NCBI GenBank assembly: GCA_002422205.1
Contig: DITS01000009.1
Coordinates: 7,171 to 30,885, forward strand
Source: Alphaproteobacteria bacterium UBA6178
GTDB lineage: Bacteria > Pseudomonadota > Alphaproteobacteria > Rickettsiales > UBA3002
DNA: 23,715 bases
Direction of reading: 5' to 3'
Of this stretch, positions 1 to 7,335 are shown piece after piece. The notes beneath the pieces were generated by a model. That model searched no databases. It was given only the letters and a program-made list of their open reading frames with translations, and had not been told where the DNA came from. Made by a program: the position numbers and the translations under genes. Numbering within the stretch: the first letter of the stretch is position 1; every line of letters starts with the position of its first letter.

Positions 1-486
1 GAAGAAAACACCATGCGCCGCCCGCCGCGCCCGCGCCATGAGCCGCTGCTGAGTGGCGAGATGGTGTGGCACATCGTGCTGGTTTCCACCCTGTTCTTAT
101 GTGGCGTCTATGGCATTTATTCCTATGCCATTGATCGTGGATACAGTGTCGAATTGGCACGCACGCTTGCACTGAATACGCTGGTGGTGATGGAAATCTT
201 CCACCTATTCTTCATCCGCAACATCTATGGCACATCGCTGACATGGAAGGCGGTGCGTGGCACAAAAGTGGTGTGGACGGTGGTGGTGATTATCACCTTC
301 GCGCAGTTCGCCATCACCTATCTACCGACGCTGCAAGCTATTTTTGCTACCGCCTCCATCCCATTCTGGGACGGCGTATTAGTGATTGGTATCGGCGTAG
401 CACTGTTTGCCATCATCGAAACAGAAAAACAGATCCGGCTCAGGCTTCGTACAAATAATCAGAATTCGGGGAATCAGCGTGCCTGA
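1..486 (+). CDS. Cation-transporting P-type ATPase, C-terminal end (partial)
   Basis: Only the last 161 codons are in the window; the frame is open to base 1, so the gene starts upstream. The visible part begins with a basic, proline-rich cytoplasmic stretch (MRRPPRPRHEPLL), which in P2-type ATPases precedes the last transmembrane helices. Hydrophobic helices follow around VWHIVLVSTLFLCGVYGIY, LALNTLVVMEIFHLFFIRN, VVWTVVVIITFAQFAITYL and WDGVLVIGIGVALFAII. This matches the C-terminal cation-ATPase domain of Ca2+-type or PMA-like pumps. The phosphorylation (DKTG) and nucleotide-binding domains lie outside the window, so the ion cannot be read. It ends with a short charged tail and overlaps the next gene by 8 bases, which suggests co-transcription with the antiporter and a shared role in ion or pH homeostasis. 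The family is fairly sure; the substrate is unknown. Confidence 0.85.
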   Translation, partial: EENTMRRPPRPRHEPLLSGEMVWHIVLVSTLFLCGVYGIYSYAIDRGYSVELARTLALNTLVVMEIFHLFFIRNIYGTSLTWKAVRGTKVVWTVVVIITFAQFAITYLPTLQAIFATASIPFWDGVLVIGIGVALFAIIETEKQIRLRLRTNNQNSGNQRA

Positions 487-2167
487 TCTTGGCTTTTTAC
501 ACACATCGCATTTCTATGAGCTAACGGCGCTCCTCACGCTGGCTGCAATCGTTGGCTTTATCGGTCTGCTTCTACGGCAGCCAATGATCGTAAGCTTTAT
601 CGCCGTCGGTGTTTTGGCCGGGCCTTCGGCACTTGGTATCGTGCAGTCACATGAAAATATTGAGTTACTGGCCAAACTTGGCGTCGCGGTGCTGCTCTTT
701 CTTGTCGGTCTCAAGTTAGACCTCAAGCTGGTGAAAACACTAGGAGTCGTCTCCCTTGCAACGGGGCTTGGGCAGGTATTTTTTACCTCTTCGATCGGAT
801 TCTTTATTGGTCTGGCACTTGGGCTTGATACTATCACATCACTCTATGTCGCCGTGGCGCTTACCTTCTCCAGTACGATTATTATCGTGAAGCTGCTGTC
901 CGACAAGAAAGAGGCGGATTCACTACATGGGCGCATCGCCATTGGTTTTCTGATTGTTCAGGATTTGGTCGTGGTTTTGGCCATGATGGTGCTGTCCGCC
1001 TTTGGAATAGGCGCGCAGGCTAGCGAAGAAAGCAGTGCTTGGATTCAGATCGGCTCTGTGCTGATTTACGGGGTTATTATGCTGGCTTTTGTCGGCCTGT
1101 TCATTCGTTATGTAGCAACTGCGTTGGTCGGTCGCATCGCGCATTCACCGGAGTTATTGATTACCTTTGCTATCGGCTGGGCGGCATTGCTGGCGGCTCT
1201 GGGCAGCCATTTCGGCTTCAGCCAGGAGCTAGGCGGTTTGCTGGCGGGCGTGTCGCTGGCATCTACGCCATTCCGTGAAGCAATTGTGGCAAGGCTTTCT
1301 TCTTTGCGCGATTTTCTTCTATTGTTCTTTTTTATCGCGCTTGGCTCTCAGCTTGACCTTGGTCTGCTTGGAACGCAGGTATTTCCCGCGCTCTTATTTT
1401 CCCTATTCGTGCTGATAGGCAACCCGCTCATCGTCATGGCCATCATGGGATACATGGGTTACCGCAAGCGTACCGGCTTTCTGGCGGGTCTGACGGTGGC
1501 GCAGATCAGCGAGTTCTCGCTTATTTTTGTGGCAATGGGGATGACGCTTGGCCATGTGAGTGCCGAAGCGCTGGGTCTTGTGACGTTGGTTGGGCTGATT
1601 ACCATCGCACTTTCGGTTTATATGATTACCTATTCCCACACACTCTACCGCTGGTTTGAGCCATTTATGGGCATTTTTGAGCGCCGTGTGCCGATGCGGG
1701 AATCGGTTGATGACCAGTATAATCTGGAACGAAAGACCTACGATGTTATTTTATTTGGACTCGGACGCTATGGCTCAGCCATCGCAGAGCATTTGCGCAA
1801 AGACAATGTGAAGCTACTGGCGGTAGATTTTAACCCCGATGAATTGCGTCGTTGGCGTGCCGCCGGATATGACGCGGTTTACGGCGATGCCTGCGATCAA
1901 GAGTTTATTGGCTCTCTACCGCTCAAGTTGGTGAAGTGGGTGGTTTCTGCCATGCCGCAGCATGATCTTGGTCTGACACACGAAGACCCGCGCCTTGTGT
2001 TAATAGATGGACTCAAACGCGAGCAGTATACAGGGAAAATTGCCGTTTCCACACAGCATGCACATGAGAAGGAAGCGTTAAAAACCAAGGGTGCTGATCT
2101 GGTTTTTCTGCCATTCCATGATGCAGCGGATCGCGCGGTGGAAAGAATGCGAGAGGTATCATCATGA
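479..2167 (+). CDS. CPA2-family cation/proton antiporter with C-terminal RCK (TrkA-N) domain
   Basis: A 562-residue inner-membrane protein. Residues 1 to about 400 are a series of roughly 12 hydrophobic helices with the usual CPA2 start (LLRQPMIVSFIAVGVLAGPS). From about residue 421 a Rossmann-type RCK/TrkA-N nucleotide-binding domain follows, with a GLGRYGSAIAEHL glycine motif and an acidic residue at the end of strand 2 (LLAVDFNPDE). The architecture is that of KefB/KefC/YbaL-like K+(Na+)/H+ antiporters gated by NAD(H). I chose the GTG at 479 because GGGG lies a few bases upstream and it gives the typical short N-terminus; an upstream ATG at 407 would overlap the ATPase by 80 bases. The stop overlaps the ackA start (ATGA), so translation is probably coupled. 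The transported ion is inferred only from the family. Confidence 0.88.
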   Translation: MPDLGFLHTSHFYELTALLTLAAIVGFIGLLLRQPMIVSFIAVGVLAGPSALGIVQSHENIELLAKLGVAVLLFLVGLKLDLKLVKTLGVVSLATGLGQVFFTSSIGFFIGLALGLDTITSLYVAVALTFSSTIIIVKLLSDKKEADSLHGRIAIGFLIVQDLVVVLAMMVLSAFGIGAQASEESSAWIQIGSVLIYGVIMLAFVGLFIRYVATALVGRIAHSPELLITFAIGWAALLAALGSHFGFSQELGGLLAGVSLASTPFREAIVARLSSLRDFLLLFFFIALGSQLDLGLLGTQVFPALLFSLFVLIGNPLIVMAIMGYMGYRKRTGFLAGLTVAQISEFSLIFVAMGMTLGHVSAEALGLVTLVGLITIALSVYMITYSHTLYRWFEPFMGIFERRVPMRESVDDQYNLERKTYDVILFGLGRYGSAIAEHLRKDNVKLLAVDFNPDELRRWRAAGYDAVYGDACDQEFIGSLPLKLVKWVVSAMPQHDLGLTHEDPRLVLIDGLKREQYTGKIAVSTQHAHEKEALKTKGADLVFLPFHDAADRAVERMREVSS

Positions 2168-4014
2168 AAATCCTTGTATTCAATGCTGGCAGCTCCAGCC
2201 TGAAATTTGGCGTGTTCGATATGAGTATCGAAGACACCCGCGTGTTTAAAGGCGAGTTTGAAGGCTTCAAAAACGGCACTTGTACGTTGCATTATCGCGT
2301 GGGCGGTGAACAGGGCGAAGAAAAGGAACGTAGTGAAGCCATTGCTACGGTGGAAGATGCGATTGCTACCGTGCCTGAGATACTCAAGGAATTCGGTTAT
2401 ACTGATTTCAATGCAGTCGGTCATCGCGTGGCACATGGGGGTGAACGTTTTCATGATGCCACTTTGATAGAGGACGAGGTCTTGAAACATATCGAGGGCT
2501 GCACGCCGCTAGCCCCGCTGCATAATCCCGCGAATCTGAAAGCGATTACTATCAGCCGCGAATTATGGCCAGACCTAAAACAAGTTGCCGTGTTTGATAC
2601 CGCTTTTCATCACACGATTCCCGACCGTGCCTATACTTACGCTGTGCCGAAGGAATGGCGAGATAAAGGTTTGCGGCGCTATGGATTCCACGGCACATCA
2701 CATAAATATGTGGCGCTTCGACTGGCGCGGGAGCTTGGGAAGGCCGTCACGGATTTACAAATTATCAGCTGTCACCTTGGCAATGGCGCCAGTGTCTGTG
2801 CTATCAATCGGGGCTTTTCGATAGATACCTCGATGGGTATGACGCCGCTGGAAGGGCTGGTGATGGGTACACGCTCCGGCGATGTTGACCCTGGCATGTT
2901 CACCTATCTGGCGCGTGAACTGGGATTAAGTGTTGAAGAAATCGAGCGCCAGCTTTATGCCAACAGTGGCTTAAAAGCACTGGCAGGCAGCCACGACCTG
3001 CGCGAGGTCGAACAGAAAGCCGCCGAAGGTGATGCAGATGCACAGCGCGCGATCAACGTCTATGCCTATCGCGTGCGGAAATACATCGGCGCGTATGCGG
3101 CAGCGATGGGCGGTGTGGATGTGATTGCATTCACGGGCGGTATTGGCGAAAACTCCGCCTCCATGCGCCGCCGCGTGTGCGATAAATTTGAGTTTTTAGG
3201 GCTGCATCTGGATGATGATAAAAATCAGTGGGTGAAACTTAAAGGCTTTGAAGCGCCACAGGTGCAGAGCTTTGACTCACGCATTAAGGTTATCGTCACC
3301 CAAACCTGTGAGCAGCTGATGATTGCCCAAGAGGTATCCTATCTGCTGGCCCAGCATGAACAGTCAAAGCCGAAGAAATGGCATATCCCAGTCGCTGTGT
3401 CTGCCCGACATGTGCATTTATCACAGGAAGCGGTGGAGGCATTGTTTGGTAAAGGCTACCAGTTAAAGAAAATGCGAGCACTCAGCCAGACGGAAGGCTG
3501 GGCGGCGGAAGAAACGGTAGAGGTGGTTGGTTTGAAAGGATCATTCAAAACCGTTCGCGTGCTTGGCCCCACCCGCAAACAGACGCAGATCGAAGTCTCG
3601 AAAACCGATACTTTTACACTCGGTGTGGAAGCGCCTGTGCGCCCTTCCGGCAAGCTGGAAGGCACGCCCAAAATCAAGCTGCGTGGTACGGCAGGAGAGA
3701 TTGAAACCAACGGCCTGATTATCGCCGCCCGCCACATACACATGAGTCCAGAAGATGCCGCAAAAATGGGCTTAAAAGACGGCGATTATGTGGATGTGAA
3801 ATTGGGCGATGGCGAGCGCAGCGTATCCTTCTCCAACACCTTGATTCGCGTGAAGGAAGGCTATGTCACCGAAATGCATATCGACACCGACGAAGCCAAT
3901 GCTGCCGGTATCACCTTCAGCACGAAAGGCGAACTGGTGATGAATGAAACGCGCGGCGAAGCGAACATCGTGACGAAGAAAAATATGGAACTCAATGGGA
4001 GGAATGCGGCATGA
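2164..4014 (+). CDS. ackA: Fused acetate kinase - PduL-type phosphotransacylase
   Basis: A 616-residue single chain with two complete-looking enzymes. Residues 1 to about 398 are acetate kinase (acetyl phosphate + ADP to acetate + ATP): NAGSSSLKF at 7-15, FHGTSH with catalytic-type His180, HLGNGAS at 204-210, TRSGDVDPG, and GGIGENS. The last conserved motif, usually T-N/D-E-E, reads TCEQ around 381-384 but keeps the Glu at 383. After a short linker rich in Lys and Pro, residues about 405-610 are a PduL phosphotransacylase (acetyl-CoA + Pi to acetyl phosphate + CoA), with two RHxH motifs (His416/418 and His524/526) and a third His in MHIDTDEANAA (His572), the set expected to bind zinc. The protein could therefore convert acetyl-CoA to acetate and ATP, or the reverse, on one polypeptide. 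Ordinary AckA is about 400 residues and PduL about 200. It overlaps both neighbours by 4 bases. No encapsulation peptide is evident, so cytosolic action is inferred. Confidence 0.93.
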   Translation: MKILVFNAGSSSLKFGVFDMSIEDTRVFKGEFEGFKNGTCTLHYRVGGEQGEEKERSEAIATVEDAIATVPEILKEFGYTDFNAVGHRVAHGGERFHDATLIEDEVLKHIEGCTPLAPLHNPANLKAITISRELWPDLKQVAVFDTAFHHTIPDRAYTYAVPKEWRDKGLRRYGFHGTSHKYVALRLARELGKAVTDLQIISCHLGNGASVCAINRGFSIDTSMGMTPLEGLVMGTRSGDVDPGMFTYLARELGLSVEEIERQLYANSGLKALAGSHDLREVEQKAAEGDADAQRAINVYAYRVRKYIGAYAAAMGGVDVIAFTGGIGENSASMRRRVCDKFEFLGLHLDDDKNQWVKLKGFEAPQVQSFDSRIKVIVTQTCEQLMIAQEVSYLLAQHEQSKPKKWHIPVAVSARHVHLSQEAVEALFGKGYQLKKMRALSQTEGWAAEETVEVVGLKGSFKTVRVLGPTRKQTQIEVSKTDTFTLGVEAPVRPSGKLEGTPKIKLRGTAGEIETNGLIIAARHIHMSPEDAAKMGLKDGDYVDVKLGDGERSVSFSNTLIRVKEGYVTEMHIDTDEANAAGITFSTKGELVMNETRGEANIVTKKNMELNGRNAA

Positions 4015-4775
4015 GTATGTTAGCGGGAAAGAAAGGTCTGGTGGTCGGTATCGCCAACAATGCTTCGATTGCGTGGGGCTGCGCCAAGGCTTTCCACGAT
4101 CACGGTGCAGAACTAGCCGTCACCTATCTAAACGATAAAGCAAAACCCTATGTACAGCCATTGGCAGAGGCGCTAGCAGCGCCAATTTGCATGAAGCTGG
4201 ATGTGACGCAACCGCAGGAGCAAGAGGCGCTGTTTGCTGCCATTGCAGCAAAATGGGGCAAGCTGGATTTTCTGTTGCATTCTATCGCCTTTGCGCCGAA
4301 GGTCGATTTACAGGGACGTGTGGTGGATAGTTCCAGCGCTGGGTTTTCTCAGGCGATTGATGTTTCCTGCCACTCACTCATGCGTCTTGCCAAGTCGGCT
4401 GAACCGCTGATGGTCGATGGTGGCTCCATTCTTACCATGAGCTATTACGGCGCAGAGAAAGTCGTCACGCACTATAACCTGATGGGGCCTGTGAAAGCGG
4501 CGCTTGAGGCGAGCGTTAAATATCTGTCATCCGAACTGGGAGCACGGCATATCCGCGTCAATGCGCTTTCCACTGGTCCGGTCAAAACCCGCGCTGCTTC
4601 CGGCCTCACCGACTTTGATGAGCTGATGGAGGCAGCGGCGAGCAAAGCGCCCATGCACCAGCTGGTGACACTGGAACAAATCGGCGAAATGGCGGCATTT
4701 CTGGTTTCCGACAATGCGAAACAAGTCACGGGCCAGACGATTTATGTAGATGCCGGGTATAATGTGAAGGGGTAG
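4011..4775 (+). CDS. fabI: Enoyl-[acyl-carrier-protein] reductase, FabI type
   Basis: A 254-residue short-chain dehydrogenase of the FabI branch, which reduces trans-2-enoyl-ACP with NAD(P)H in the last step of fatty-acid chain elongation. Visible family marks are GLVVGIANNASIAWG near the N-terminus, LDVT at the adenine-pocket position, LLHSIAFAP, and the catalytic Tyr155-x6-Lys162 pair (YNLMGPVK) preceded by the second conserved Tyr at 145/146. The C-terminal GQTIYVDAGYNVKG is typical. Length is normal. It overlaps ackA by 4 bases (ATGA), so it is part of the operon rather than a stand-alone housekeeping copy. Alphaproteobacteria often have more than one fabI, and this copy may serve a conditional role beside the acetate genes; that part is inference. 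Confidence 0.92.
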   Translation: MSMLAGKKGLVVGIANNASIAWGCAKAFHDHGAELAVTYLNDKAKPYVQPLAEALAAPICMKLDVTQPQEQEALFAAIAAKWGKLDFLLHSIAFAPKVDLQGRVVDSSSAGFSQAIDVSCHSLMRLAKSAEPLMVDGGSILTMSYYGAEKVVTHYNLMGPVKAALEASVKYLSSELGARHIRVNALSTGPVKTRAASGLTDFDELMEAAASKAPMHQLVTLEQIGEMAAFLVSDNAKQVTGQTIYVDAGYNVKG

Positions 4776-4780
4776 CAGTG

Positions 4781-5209
4781 ATGGATATGAAGGAACTCAA
4801 TGGCTATGCGCTCGAGGAATTGAAGGTTGGTATGTCAGCTGTCTATAGCCGTACCATTACCGACACAGATTTACGCAATTTTTCCGGGGTGTCCGGCGAT
4901 ACCAACCCGATGCACCTGAACGAAGAGTATGCACAAACTACGGCCTTCAAAGGATGTGTGGTGCATGGCATGTTGACAGCCAGCCTGCTTTCCACAGTCA
5001 TTGGCACGAAATTGCCCGGTCCCGGCTGTCTCTATGTGAGCCAAACTCTGCGTTTCAAAGCGCCGGTACATGTGGGTGAAACTGTTTATGCCAAAGCGAC
5101 CATTACCGAGTTGCTGCCCGAAAAACGCCGCGCCACCCTACACACGCAGTGCTTGGTAAAAGATGTCGTGGTGCTCGATGGTGAGGCGGTGGTTCAGCTG
5201 CCGAAGTAG
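4781..5209 (+). CDS. phaJ: MaoC-like (R)-specific enoyl-CoA hydratase (PhaJ type)
   Basis: A 142-residue single hot-dog-fold protein. The hydratase motif is visible as SGDTNPMH with catalytic-type Asp40 and His45, followed by HGMLTASLLSTVIG, the core helix of MaoC dehydratases. Such enzymes hydrate trans-2-enoyl-CoA to (R)-3-hydroxyacyl-CoA, the precursor of polyhydroxyalkanoate. A GAAGGGG Shine-Dalgarno stretch lies 8 bases before the ATG at 4781; a GTG at 4778 and an ATG at 4787 are alternative starts. It sits 5 bases after fabI in the same operon. In related gene orders a MaoC domain is found fused to a phosphate acetyltransferase beside ackA and fabI; here the hydratase is free and the transacylase is fused to the kinase instead. 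PHB-related function is an inference, supported by bdhA at 17.8 kb. Confidence 0.85.
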   Translation: MDMKELNGYALEELKVGMSAVYSRTITDTDLRNFSGVSGDTNPMHLNEEYAQTTAFKGCVVHGMLTASLLSTVIGTKLPGPGCLYVSQTLRFKAPVHVGETVYAKATITELLPEKRRATLHTQCLVKDVVVLDGEAVVQLPK

Positions 5210-5218
5210 AATACTGAC

Positions 5219-5593
5219 GGCTTTTGATATGACCTTAGATCGTAATCTCGTAAATCATTATGGCCGCAGCCAGCTCGCACTTGATGCAGAGGGAAAAGCG
5301 ATTCGTACCTTCAAGCGGTCGAATTATAATCTGGTGCGCTGGTGAATGCCTTGGTAAAATCCTATCGATGGAATCGGCAGCTCGATAGTGGGCAGATCAC
5401 CATCAGCGACATTGCGAAGCAGGAAGGTCGCGCCAGAACCTATGTTTCGCGAATTGTGAATCTGATGATGCTCGCGCCGGATATTATCTCTAGCATTCTC
5501 ACCGGCACTCAACCCGCGACCATGCATTTGAAAGACCTGACGGCCAACCTGCCGATTAAATGGGAAGATCAAAGATTGTTTCTCTTACTTTAG
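5219..5593 (+). pseudogene. C-terminal remnant of a large serine recombinase
   Basis: Two reading frames joined by a frameshift encode the tail of a large serine recombinase. The first frame, to about 5340, includes ALDAEGKAIRTFKRSNYNLV; the second, from about 5341, continues with VNALVKSYRWNR and a ParB-like helix-turn-helix (ITISDIAKQEGRARTYVSRI) to the stop at 5593. The same order occurs at the end of the recombinase at 7336-9023 (AFDSEGKAF, INALAKSYKWNR, TYISQMLNLTMLAPDI). The shift fits loss of one base in CTGGTGCGCTGGTG near 5338. The resolvase, recombinase and zinc-ribbon parts are missing, so no activity is expected. The two tails differ at many positions, so this is a separate, older element and not a fresh copy of its neighbour. 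Confidence 0.8.
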
Positions 5594-5631
5594 CACGTAT
5601 AATTGCCAATCGTGAATTGATCGAGTATAGA

Positions 5632-6576
5632 ATGGCCAGAAAATATAAACCGTGTAAGCCCGCTTTATCGAATTATAAAAGGGTCAATTACTCTCACGTA
5701 CCTACGTCTTCAGGTACGTCCTCTACGCTTACTGCAGACCCTTGGTCTTTTATCAGGAATTATTTATATCACGATACCCAAAAGAGAAGAGGGATCAAAA
5801 AAATTCGTCTACAGAGATCTTTGCTATATGTGAAATTGGCAGAAGATTTCTTCAAAGCTGCAGAAGCCGTCGACTTGCCTACAAACGGCACACTGTATTA
5901 TTACGGCATGATGAACTTGGTTAAGTGCTATCTCTGCACTCAGGGTTTAGATTTAGAAGACAGCATTGAGCATCATGGTTTAAGCGCAAGCCCACCGTTA
6001 AAGAAGCAGCTTAAAGTTTTAAATACCAATCACGCCCTCAGTATCTTCGCTGAGTTCACAAGAAAATTAGGTGCTGCGGTAAGCACAGAACAAACTTTAG
6101 ATTTAAAGGAAGTATTCAGAAATATTCCAGAATTGCATAATATATATGCAGGCATCTATCATGCACAGAAACCAAAATTTCTTCCCGTCCAGATTAATTA
6201 CTGCGTAACTGAAGATACTAAATTTTTGGTTACTGAGTTGCGTTACCGGAAAGAGTATCAACGACAATATCCATGCCATAAGTTTGCTAAGGACTACAGG
6301 AAAGAATACTTTATTCGGTTAAGAGAAGAAAATTTCACAGGATCCTTAGATCAAGAGTGGGTGATCTACAGAAGTAAAAGCAGAAAGAAACTTATAACGG
6401 GATCTGAGAGTAATTGGGATACTCTCTATACAAATATACAAAAAGAGTATTCACGATTTAACCTCTGCTCGATTCTAACGCGGCAGGGATATTATTATTA
6501 CTGTGCGCACCATTACCACATCTGCTCTCACCATTCCCTGATAACAGCCAAAATACAGGGTAATTTTCAATTTTAA
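5632..6576 (+). CDS. YaaC-like protein with an aberrant C-terminus
   Basis: A 314-residue protein counted from the ATG at 5632; an upstream ATG at 5560 lies inside the recombinase remnant and is less likely. Residues about 80-125 match the YaaC family signature: an aromatic/alanine helix (KLAEDFFKAAEAVDLP), then LYYYGMMNLVKCYLCTQG, then a HHGL motif. YaaC homologues are found in Bacillus and on scattered bacterial islands, and their biochemical role is unknown to me. The family normally continues past the GYYYY stretch with a hydrophobic C-terminal segment. Here that point (about base 6497) is followed by a His-rich, low-complexity tail and a stop, which looks like replacement of the true C-terminus by the adjacent repeat region. 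The gene is AT-rich compared with flanking operons. It is island cargo, possibly non-functional. Confidence 0.65.
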   Translation: MARKYKPCKPALSNYKRVNYSHVPTSSGTSSTLTADPWSFIRNYLYHDTQKRRGIKKIRLQRSLLYVKLAEDFFKAAEAVDLPTNGTLYYYGMMNLVKCYLCTQGLDLEDSIEHHGLSASPPLKKQLKVLNTNHALSIFAEFTRKLGAAVSTEQTLDLKEVFRNIPELHNIYAGIYHAQKPKFLPVQINYCVTEDTKFLVTELRYRKEYQRQYPCHKFAKDYRKEYFIRLREENFTGSLDQEWVIYRSKSRKKLITGSESNWDTLYTNIQKEYSRFNLCSILTRQGYYYYCAHHYHICSHHSLITAKIQGNFQF

Positions 6577-6669
6577 CAGGGTATTTCCTGCGGCCATCTC
6601 TTGATAGCCGCAGAAACACACACTTTATTGCAACCCCCCTGAATCCATAACAGGGAATTATCAGGGAAT
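6533..6669. repeat. CAGGG repeat cluster bounded by a 12-bp inverted repeat
   Basis: ATTCCCTGATAA at 6533-6544 is the exact reverse complement of TTATCAGGGAAT at 6658-6669. Between and beside them CAGGG recurs: at 6555 and 6576 followed by TA and a T-rich run, and at 6651 followed by AATTA; a further CAGGGATATTA is at 6484. The right arm overlaps the stop codon of the regulator gene at 6661. Repeated CAGGGAAT-like words are something I recall near recombinase-type islands in Alphaproteobacteria, but their role is unknown to me. Recombination, replication or regulator-binding sites are all possible. Confidence 0.55.
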
Positions 6670-7287
6670 CGGCATTTTGTGGATCTTACGGGGTTTGGGC
6701 TGCAATTCATACCAACCGCCCCGTCCGGACCGATGAAACTGAATGAACCCTGCCGTCACCAGCATACTAATATCGCGTTTGGCGGTTCGTACCGTAATAT
6801 GCCATGTGGATGCCAGATCGGCGCTGCATACATGCCGTCCTTTTCTGACTTCTTCTAAGAACCATAGCTGCCTTGCATGCAGTGGGGGGCAAAAAACTGC
6901 ATCTTTGGGATTCTGAGGGGTGACAGATTTGTCACCCCTTGGGCGATAGAATGCACTTTTCTCTTGCAAGCGGATTTGCATGCGTTGCGGGATGTTTTCA
7001 CGCAGTGCGGCATCCCATAATTCCGGCCAACCTATGATCTCAGTCACCGCTTTTAATACGGAGGGGTAATGTCCCGATAATGTAAGTAAATGAGCGGCTT
7101 TCGGTGGATTTTGCTGCTTGTGCCATTTGGCAATGGTTTCAGGGCTGATACCGGTCACATAACTGATGTTTTTGATGGTTGATATGACATCCTGATGATT
7201 CTCCTTCAGGGCGTCGGCGATACTGACTGCGAGGGCCTTATCGTCAATTTTCTTCGGTAACATATGGCCGATTTTAGATGGGGACAT
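6661..7287 (-). CDS. Helix-turn-helix regulator of the island
   Basis: A 208-residue basic protein. Residues about 40-65 resemble a Cro/Xre-like helix-turn-helix (ISYVTGISPETIAKWHKQQ). The C-terminal part from about residue 140 reads as a winged helix of DeoR type (ARQLWFLEEVRKGRHVCSAD, then TVRTAKRDISMLVTAGFI and a GRGGWYEL wing). It is transcribed divergently from the recombinase. I chose the ATG at 7287 because GGAGAG precedes it at the right distance; a longer frame upstream would read into the recombinase start region. A palindrome lies 13 bases upstream and may be its own operator. A role as regulator or directionality factor of the island is inferred from position; I do not recognise a named family. 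Confidence 0.65.
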   Translation of the reverse strand: MSPSKIGHMLPKKIDDKALAVSIADALKENHQDVISTIKNISYVTGISPETIAKWHKQQNPPKAAHLLTLSGHYPSVLKAVTEIIGWPELWDAALRENIPQRMQIRLQEKSAFYRPRGDKSVTPQNPKDAVFCPPLHARQLWFLEEVRKGRHVCSADLASTWHITVRTAKRDISMLVTAGFIQFHRSGRGGWYELQPKPRKIHKMPIP

Positions 7288-7299
7288 GGTTGTACTCTC

Positions 7300-7320
7300 C
7301 TTGTTATCGTTAACAACAAG
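7300..7320. promoter_or_regulatory. Candidate operator in the divergent regulator/recombinase intergenic
   Basis: TTGTTA at 7301-7306 and TAACAA at 7311-7316 form a perfect 6-bp inverted repeat with a 4-base gap, and CTTGTT/AACAAG extends the symmetry out to 7320. It lies just upstream of the regulator's ribosome-binding site and before the recombinase start codons, where a self-binding repressor would be expected. No convincing -35/-10 pair was seen for either gene. The function is inferred. Confidence 0.4.
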
Positions 7321-7335
7321 ACCAGTACCTCCGTG

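Noticed and set aside
5200..5230. Copy of the tRNA-Gln 3' end as left attachment site
   Set aside because: No match to the tRNA 3' sequence was found near the phaJ stop.
5690..5715. Inverted repeat ACGTACCT/AGGTACGT
   Set aside because: It lies inside the YaaC-like coding frame; 8 bp is not enough to call a site.
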